64,000 nucleotides of DNA, taken from contig JAOVVO010000072.1 of the NCBI GenBank assembly GCA_028564675.1, positions 62,001 through 126,000 on the forward strand, in the 5' to 3' direction. This stretch comes from Onchocerca lupi. Taxonomy: Eukaryota; Nematoda; Chromadorea; Rhabditida; Onchocercidae. The position numbers and the translations under genes were made by a program. The notes under the pieces were generated by a model. The model saw only the letters and a program-made list of their open reading frames with translations. It was not told the origin of the DNA and made no database searches. Shown here piece by piece: positions 57,615 through 64,000 of this stretch; the stretch's first letter is position 1, and every line of letters begins with the position of its first letter.

Positions 57615-60600
57615 TTATACTGTGAAGACCTGCAATGAATTGGTGCGACCGACATCTTCAACGACAAGAAGCTCAGTGGCAGCTGAATTTTGCTCCTCAA
57701 TGATAATCGGTTCATTCTGTCCCAATCCTGATTGCACCTGTACCTGATTTATATTAGAAGCATTCACTTTTGTAACAAAACCATCTTTTCGAGGAACTTT
57801 GCTAGGTGGTGGTTGTTGCACACCAGTCATTTCATGATTTGCCTTTTTTCGTCCACTTCGCTGAACCGCTTCTCGCTGTGATGAGATAATTACACCACTG
57901 CTTTCACCGTTCAACTGATTCACATCTTCTGAAGTTGATGGTACAGAGATCACTTCTATCACCTGCAATAATTAAATTATATATTTAGATATGGAAGAAA
58001 ATAACATTTTCGGAAATCTATAACTTTAGTGTTGCGCTCATATAAAATAAATTTATATTCCTTAATATCTGAATAGTATCAATGTTAACATACTGAAAGC
58101 CAAGAAGTTTTTTGATGATCATAGTGAAGAAACAATTGAATCATATCTACAAATTTGATCCCGGCATACTTCATAAAGATAGGAGAGAAAGTAGATAATA
58201 CGAATACTAGTGCTCGGACGATCCTAATAACTTAATTATTTTTCGTACTTGACAGAAACATAAGATTATTTCATTTGTTCGCTAATAAAATAGTTCTACC
58301 TATACGACTACCCACATAAGCGATTGTCCTATAATTTAAAAGACAACTAATTTAATTTCTACATTATTCTATTTCTTTAAAATGAAATCTAAAAAACTTA
58401 CAAGATTGTGTTTGTAAAGCAAAGCATTCATACGCATACGTTCCATGGCAACTCGCTCACGTTTTGAGCAAGCAGTACGCCCTCCTTTGGTAAGTGTTGC
58501 ACATTTCTAAATAATACATGAGATTTGTAAGAAATAAACAAAGAATAACTATTTTAAACCACGAACAAATGAAAAAAAAAATGATTATAAAGCTCTGAAA
58601 ACATCAGAGATTATCATTATCAATCGTAAATTGGACAAAAATGCTGAAGAAACCGGCAAAAGAAACTAATACACAACTGTAACTTGCCTCAACTCTCTCT
58701 GAATCTGGTTGCAGTTTCTGTGTACAATTAATGCCATTTGGCTTCCAGTTACATTCACGCATTAATATTTCCTTTAAAATAAGAAATGGATGTGAAATAT
58801 TTATCTCAATATACTATGTTATTTTTAGTAGAATATATAAATAAAACCTCATAATGTGGATAAAATTAAAAGGCAAAGTGAACTGATTGCCATAACAGCT
58901 TCTATCATCTAGTTCTTTGAATGATCAAATATGGCTAGATTCGATATGCAGTATGCAGTTATTTGAAGACGCACTATATGGAATGATCGAACAGTCCTAA
59001 TGATCATAATAATAGATGGAGAATACATAATATTTCTATAATCTTGAAATACTCAAAAGACTATTACAAATTTCAAGAAACATACTTCGGTTTTTTGTAT
59101 ATTGGGGGGCAATTTTTTTGGTAGCTGTGTACGAGAATACTCAATAACGACTGGCATCATATAAATGTTGATTGCATTAGACATAGCATCTGAATTTGGA
59201 TTGAAATTTCGTAAATCTATAGAATTTCTAGTAACGCTAAGTCGTAATTTCCGTTTGACATTGCTGTCATAATCGCGAACTGGAAGCATTTCCGTCGTAT
59301 AGGACCTGAAGAATTATAAGTAAACGTGGAATAAAGTGGAAGAACTATTGCATATGGATTCACTGATCATAAAAAAAACTTGACAAAAACCTATTCAGGA
59401 AAGCGTTGCTTCCACATAGAATTCATACAAATACTAATTTTAAAAGAAAGCGAAACAAGCAAACTTACTTAAATCTATCCAAAATGACTTGAGGATGATC
59501 GTGCTTCATAAGATAAAATTCGGAAACAATTTCTAACGCTGTAACTAAACCAACACCAGGAATTCCTTTTTGAGCATAATCACAACCTATCATGATTGTC
59601 ATTGCGATAAGACAAGACCTAAAACAACTATATGCTGAATACTTTATTGATTTTTGCCTTTTTCTCTGTTGCTTCTCTGTTAAAAATCTTACTTTGTAAG
59701 TAAGATTCTGAAATATCCGGTAAGTGCTTTTACCTGCTTAGGCACAAAGTTTCATCCAAATAATCCATGGAAAGATGAAGGATGTTGCTCTGTACCTTGC
59801 CACCGAAACCAAATTCAACCTTAAATTGAAGTATGATTTTTTAAAAGAAATAAAAAATACTACTTACTTTATTTCAAAAATGTGATTTTAGAAAATGATT
59901 TTCCCTCTCCATCCCTGTTTAGAATACAATGAAGAAAATTAAAAGCTAAAAAATTGTCTTTCACAGGAAACATAGATTCCACCCATAAGAAGCATATTTT
60001 TTGATATGATAGGTTGCACCCGCAGACAAAAAGGTTAGGACCGACGAATTTCAGCTTAAATCTGGCGATCCTCTTCAACTTGACAATCCGATCAAAATAT
60101 AATAGTGACGTTAAAAAAACTTTACAACAGGAATTTTAAAAATTGATTTACGAGTTGAAGAGAAATAAAAAGCTATCTTGCCTGGTAGAGATTATTCCCT
60201 CCAAAAAGAATGTAATCGAAATCTCGTGCAATGCAACCATGCACTAAACCTCGTTGCTCAAGTTGCGCGCACTGCGCTTCACCTTCCAATTTACTTTCCA
60301 TCCAACGAACTCCCATCGAATTCAACAAGATCTTCAAATAATCTTGTGTTTAAGTTTCCTGTTTTAGGACGTTATATATTGAATTTTAATAGAAAAAACA
60401 CGAATATAGATGACATAATTAGGATATATGTATCTTTGTTATCCCAAACCTTCAGGCCACTGATTACGAAGCTTTTATACCAAATCCTATTTCCATTTAC
60501 TAGTTCGCGTCTTATTGTAGTAAGACAGCAAATGGAAACGATCTTATATTGATTTTACGCTAAAAATTCAAGACACATTCAAAAAAAACTATGTCCTTTG

Positions 60601-61633
60601 CTGATAAAAGTATTAATTATTCCAATGAATCCAGCAGAATCTTCTCGAATATGTGTCACAATAGTTGATATAGTTGGACTCCTACCTATTTTTTCTGTAC
60701 ACTTAAATGTATAAGCCGAGTTTTGTTCGAAGAAAAAGTTTTTATGAGACTATATAGAAATTTCTAATTCTTCACCTTGATTTCTTCAATTTTTGGTACC
60801 ATTTCTTGCTTCAGCTCTGACGTCCAATATTTGCTCCCACGCTTCCTTACTTTTCTCATTGAAGAAATCCCATAATCTACCTGAAATCATTATATCATTC
60901 AGAAAGGTGAACTTGTCTTAGTATTCAATCTACGAAAATGTAACTACATGTAACAAATGGAAACAAACATTTGCCCTTTCTCCTTCATCAATTCCATCGA
61001 AAACAACAATAGGTTCAACGCCTTCATCCAACAAACTTCGACATCGTGTATAAAATGTACTTAAGTATGGTTTTCGAGCTGTTGAGCAATGTGCTACTGA
61101 GCCACGCAGTACCTCACATAACCAAGTGTGACCGTCTAAAATGAAAAACAGATCTTAATCAATCAGTTAATCTCTTCCTTTTTTCGTCCCTTATTATCAG
61201 GTCCTCCTAAATCTTCATTTTTTATATCTCACTTTCAAATTCCTTATTTTTGAATTTAAGGATCTATTTATAATTAAATACACGAACACTTTTCTCTATT
61301 GTAATTTAGCAGCTTGTTGATTCAAAATATAAGCAAAAAGATGATAAAATCTTTAATTTCATACATAATACCTGCAGAATGTTATTCAACTAATTATGCC
61401 AGATCTAGTGTGAACCCTTTCAGCTTAATACGTTGCATATTGATATCAGTTAAATACATTGCATGTTTAAATTGCAAACAAATCTTGTATTGAAACTCCC
61501 GCCTAAACTTTCTTTATATTTCATCGGAAAACATATGTAAATAACCTATAGCAATTCGCTTGTTCCGTAATGCAGATATGTTTACAGGTTGTACAAACTT
61601 TTGTACATATTCCCACATACTTGTAACGCCCAT
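57615..61633 (-). CDS. gen1: GEN1 / XPG-family Holliday-junction resolvase
   Basis: GEN1 cuts Holliday junctions symmetrically in DNA repair. Ten exons keep phase: 61546-61633, 60969-61135, 60776-60880, 60182-60331, 59734-59819, 59469-59618, 59086-59305, 58688-58771, 58402-58506, 57615-57962 (500 aa; C. elegans GEN-1 is about 430, human 908). The N-terminus MGVTSMWEYVQ is the usual XPG start (human MGVNDLWQIL). The seven catalytic acids of the family are all present: Asp30 (IAIDGHTWLC), Asp76 (VVFDG), Glu136 and Glu138 (LEGEAQC), Asp157 and Asp159 (ARDFDYILFGG), Asp212 (MIGCDY). A helix-hairpin-helix KGIPGVGLVTALEIV follows. The last exon (about 385-500) is Ser/Gln/Lys-rich with SGRKKANHE and probably disordered. 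Two introns use GC donors (after 60182 and 58688). The exon 4 acceptor TTTGAAG is atypical. Confidence 0.92.
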
Positions 61634-62382
61634 CGTAGTGGCGTTTCTTGAAAATTACAAATAAAATCCTGAAATCAAACTTTAAACTAGACTTTACAAA
61701 AAAAGATAAAACAGCTTTCCATTTCGTGAATAACAGCGAAAGATATATGATGCAAAAGTATCACGAAAAACAATGAATGATAATGTAAAAAAAAGAAAAA
61801 AATCCGTCTTTCATTAAACTAATGCTTAAATCTCGCGTTACTTTATTTTGTCCTTATGTCTGTGAAACCAGACATGCTAGAATGAGCTATGGAATTCATA
61901 TATATATCATCGAAAATGAAGATAAAATAAGTTGATTTAGCTTTTCTAACCATAGTTATCATCAAAAGTTGATTAATCCTGTTGATATATTGGATATATG
62001 ATCACTGAAGCTTGATGTAATAAGTTACATATGTGTACCTTTCGATGTAGATGCAAGCAAAGCAAGTGATGAGAGCTAAGCACAACCGCAAACGATTTAA
62101 CGTAAGTCCAACGCCATACGTGACCGTATAAGACTTAATGTAAGTCGCAGAGAATCCGCATGGCCACCAACGAGTTGCATTAAAAAAGTACCTTGAATTT
62201 CGGTACAATGTTTCAGAAAAACATTCAACGATTTAGAAATACAGTCTGCCAAACTTCAGCCAAACAGTCGTCAAAATCAGCCTCCAATCGGTGATATATT
62301 ATGAACTCATCTGCAACACATCTACATACGTTTATGTAACATTTATATTGAAGATATGAAATTCTCGACTGGTGTGAAATTT

Positions 62383-62607
62383 TCATTTCAAGAGAAGTCT
62401 CTCGACTGATGAAACTTGAACTATCTCTCTGAACAGTGAACTAACAAGATCTTGAATCGATCTGAATCGCCCAAAAATACCACTTTTTGACGAATAAGAA
62501 TCGTTGCTGTTACATTTAATGGCTGAGTTAAGTTCATGTCTCATCATTTGAAGCGCCATATGTACACAGCCATTTCTGTCTTTAGAATTGAACCTTGAAT
62601 AAACCAA
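62383..62607 (-). CDS. Possible exon or short gene, unrecognised
   Basis: The frame runs 74 codons to a TGA and has balanced composition, including MALQMMRHELNSAIKC and IFGRFRSIQDLVSSLFREIV, which would form amphipathic helices. A TTTATTCAAG acceptor-like site precedes it near 62590. It could be the last exon of a gene that starts right of the window, or a short trans-spliced gene, or chance. Confidence 0.25.
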   Translation of the reverse strand: MVYSRFNSKDRNGCVHMALQMMRHELNSAIKCNSNDSYSSKSGIFGRFRSIQDLVSSLFREIVQVSSVERLLLK

Positions 62608-63766
62608 AAGAATTTAACTATCCTTCACTTATATATGTATCTTTTACAAGTTTTACACGCCTTATATCGTCAATTATCAAGCACGTTTGATTGATTTATT
62701 CCTAGGCCATCGATCGTTGATTTGCTCGATGGGACAGATCATATCTTCGTTTGACAGCAGGTTGTCCTCTCAAGAATACGTCAAATTTTCCAACAATTCT
62801 TTCGACAACCAATGAAGATCCTTTATTTTACAACATTTTAAGAGTAATTCGATTGTCGTAATAGAAGTAGCACTATTGGAATAATTCGAGATTCACGTGA
62901 AGCATCTTTCAGTTAAAAAAGAAGATATTTTCAGGCATTTTTTCCATTCTGTAATAATTGGAAGACTTAGATGATAACAATAAGAGATAAATAATTGCAA
63001 TGATAAGCAATATCCTAATGAAGACAAAAAAAAGGGAAAAAGTTATTGTTGAGATTATTTATACACTGATAAATCACGACTAATACAATTAGAAGATTTT
63101 CATTTGAACTGATAACACGACCGATCAACTAAGAAGTACCACAAATCGAAAGAACGATACATGTGAAGGAAATAAAATATGCAAATATTTTTACTTAAAA
63201 ATTTCCTTCCAGATACAATTTAATTATGGGAAATATATATGATAAGTACAACCAACATTACGTCAAATGAAACTGTATTACGCCAAACTAGAAAATAGTC
63301 GCCGAAAAATTCAATCAATTAAACTAAAAAAAATCAATATTTACTGATTCTTCTAGCACTAAATTCTTCAATAAATCGGACTCAATCTTTATTTCAATAT
63401 TAAAAAAAAAAAAGTTAAAAAGTAAGGTGAAACTATTCGGCAAAGTTTTTCACATCATTTTGAAATTCAACATAGTATTGAGTTTTGTTGAAGGATTGAT
63501 TAAACGATAAAGAATATCATGCATTGATTCTTAATCTAATGAAATAAGCCTGAAATTGATTTTTCTGAATTGAATCTTCGTTCCTTACTTCATACATTCA
63601 TTTCTAAAAGAGGAAAATTGACTGAATTCGGTAATTCTCGAATTTCGACGATAATTCCAACAGTAGAATTCGTCGAATAAAAGAAATTGTAGGTGCCCGT
63701 AAGTAGAAAAGAATGATCGTGATCTGATCGAAAGAAGCACTTCGAAACTCGTTTTTCCTTTCTTTT

Positions 63767-63878
63767 CTATTTTGCTCTTTTGCTGTTACTCGTTGATGCT
63801 AATGGCGATGAAGTTGAACCATCTTCTCTTACGATATAAACCCGATGGTTTGGAAATAATTTGAGTTTGATATTTTTC
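63767..63878 (-). CDS. Possible terminal exon, unrecognised
   Basis: After a TTTTCTGAG at 63879-63887, a frame reads NIKLKLFPNHRVYIVREDG, then a Ser/Thr-rich tail STSSPLASTSNSKRAK and TAG. The alternating hydrophobic pattern with REDGST suggests a beta hairpin. Upstream exons would lie beyond the window. No family assigned. Confidence 0.22.
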
Positions 63879-64000
63879 CTCAGAAAATAAGTTAACCTCA
63901 AGTATCGAAGAAAAGTTAATAGATAAAGCTAATTTATGGTAATTCATTTTAGGAATTCTCCTCACTAACAATTCCATCTTATATCTTTGTCAATCCATAA

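Larger units (their letters stand above)
61634..64000. other. Intergenic right end, weak candidate exons only
   Basis: About 2.4 kb upstream of GEN1. It is AT-rich without recognised repeats, tRNAs or transposon ends. Two minus-strand blocks with some coding character are listed separately (62383-62607, 63767-63878). Confidence 0.45.

Noticed and set aside
60178..60552. 124-codon plus-strand frame opposite GEN1 exon 4
   Set aside because: It is antisense to a conserved catalytic exon and shows no family motif of its own.
1..64000. tRNA, rRNA or CRISPR features
   Set aside because: Reading for B-box-like GGTTCRA motifs and for spaced direct repeats on both strands gave nothing convincing; a proper covariance search was not possible here.

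Overview
The window is AT-rich animal DNA with short introns (TTTCAG-type acceptors), and many first exons begin a few bases after a TTTCAG that has no upstream exon, as in spliced-leader (SL) trans-splicing nematodes. Gene content (a FEM-2-type PP2C phosphatase, an MSP-domain protein, PEN-2, GEN1) fits a nematode. A spirurine/filarial type (clade III) is my best guess, from base composition and intron style only. It is not a bacterial window: there are no operons with ribosome binding sites and no CRISPR array. I rebuilt 13 multi-exon genes from splice sites and reading phase, plus one edge fragment and some weak candidates.

Layout. 1-1137 (-) is the 5' part of an acidic, serine-rich unknown gene. 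2199-5212 (-) is PHAX (snRNA export adaptor). 6169-8638 (-) is IGBP1/alpha4/TAP42. A 374-bp divergent promoter region then leads to a + strand cluster: two tandem TMEM177-like genes (9013-11712 and 12365-14574) and PEN-2 (15171-15934). A 3.7-kb gap precedes a TMEM144-like transporter-fold gene (19683-22463, +). 23408-28803 (-) is a FEM-2/POPX-type PP2C and 29536-31576 (-) is C1QBP/p32. A tandem run of Helitron-type elements fills 32274-33906. 34594-36967 (+) is an MSP-domain protein with a long Lys/Glu-rich region. 38344-43182 (+) is an EEF1AKMT2 (METTL10) lysine methyltransferase whose first intron holds a 2.9-kb decayed Helitron. The right third is all on the - strand: extended synaptotagmin (44375-51893), BCAS2/SPF27 (53358-54864) and the Holliday-junction nuclease GEN1 (57615-61633), then about 2.4 kb with only weak candidate exons.

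Most genes are housekeeping and unrelated in pathway: RNA export and splicing (PHAX, BCAS2), PP2A and PP2C signalling (IGBP1, FEM-2), mitochondrial proteins (TMEM177-like pair, C1QBP), gamma-secretase (PEN-2), ER-plasma membrane contacts (E-Syt) and DNA repair (GEN1). They are probably linked by ancestral chromosome synteny, not by shared function.

The most interesting signals are: the Helitron family with long subterminal inverted repeats, including one copy filling intron 1 of a conserved gene and a head-to-tail cluster; several introns that only keep frame with GC-AG splice sites; the tandem pair of diverged TMEM177-like genes; and a PP2C with an altered DGH[G] motif. I did not find a clearly new multi-gene biological system.
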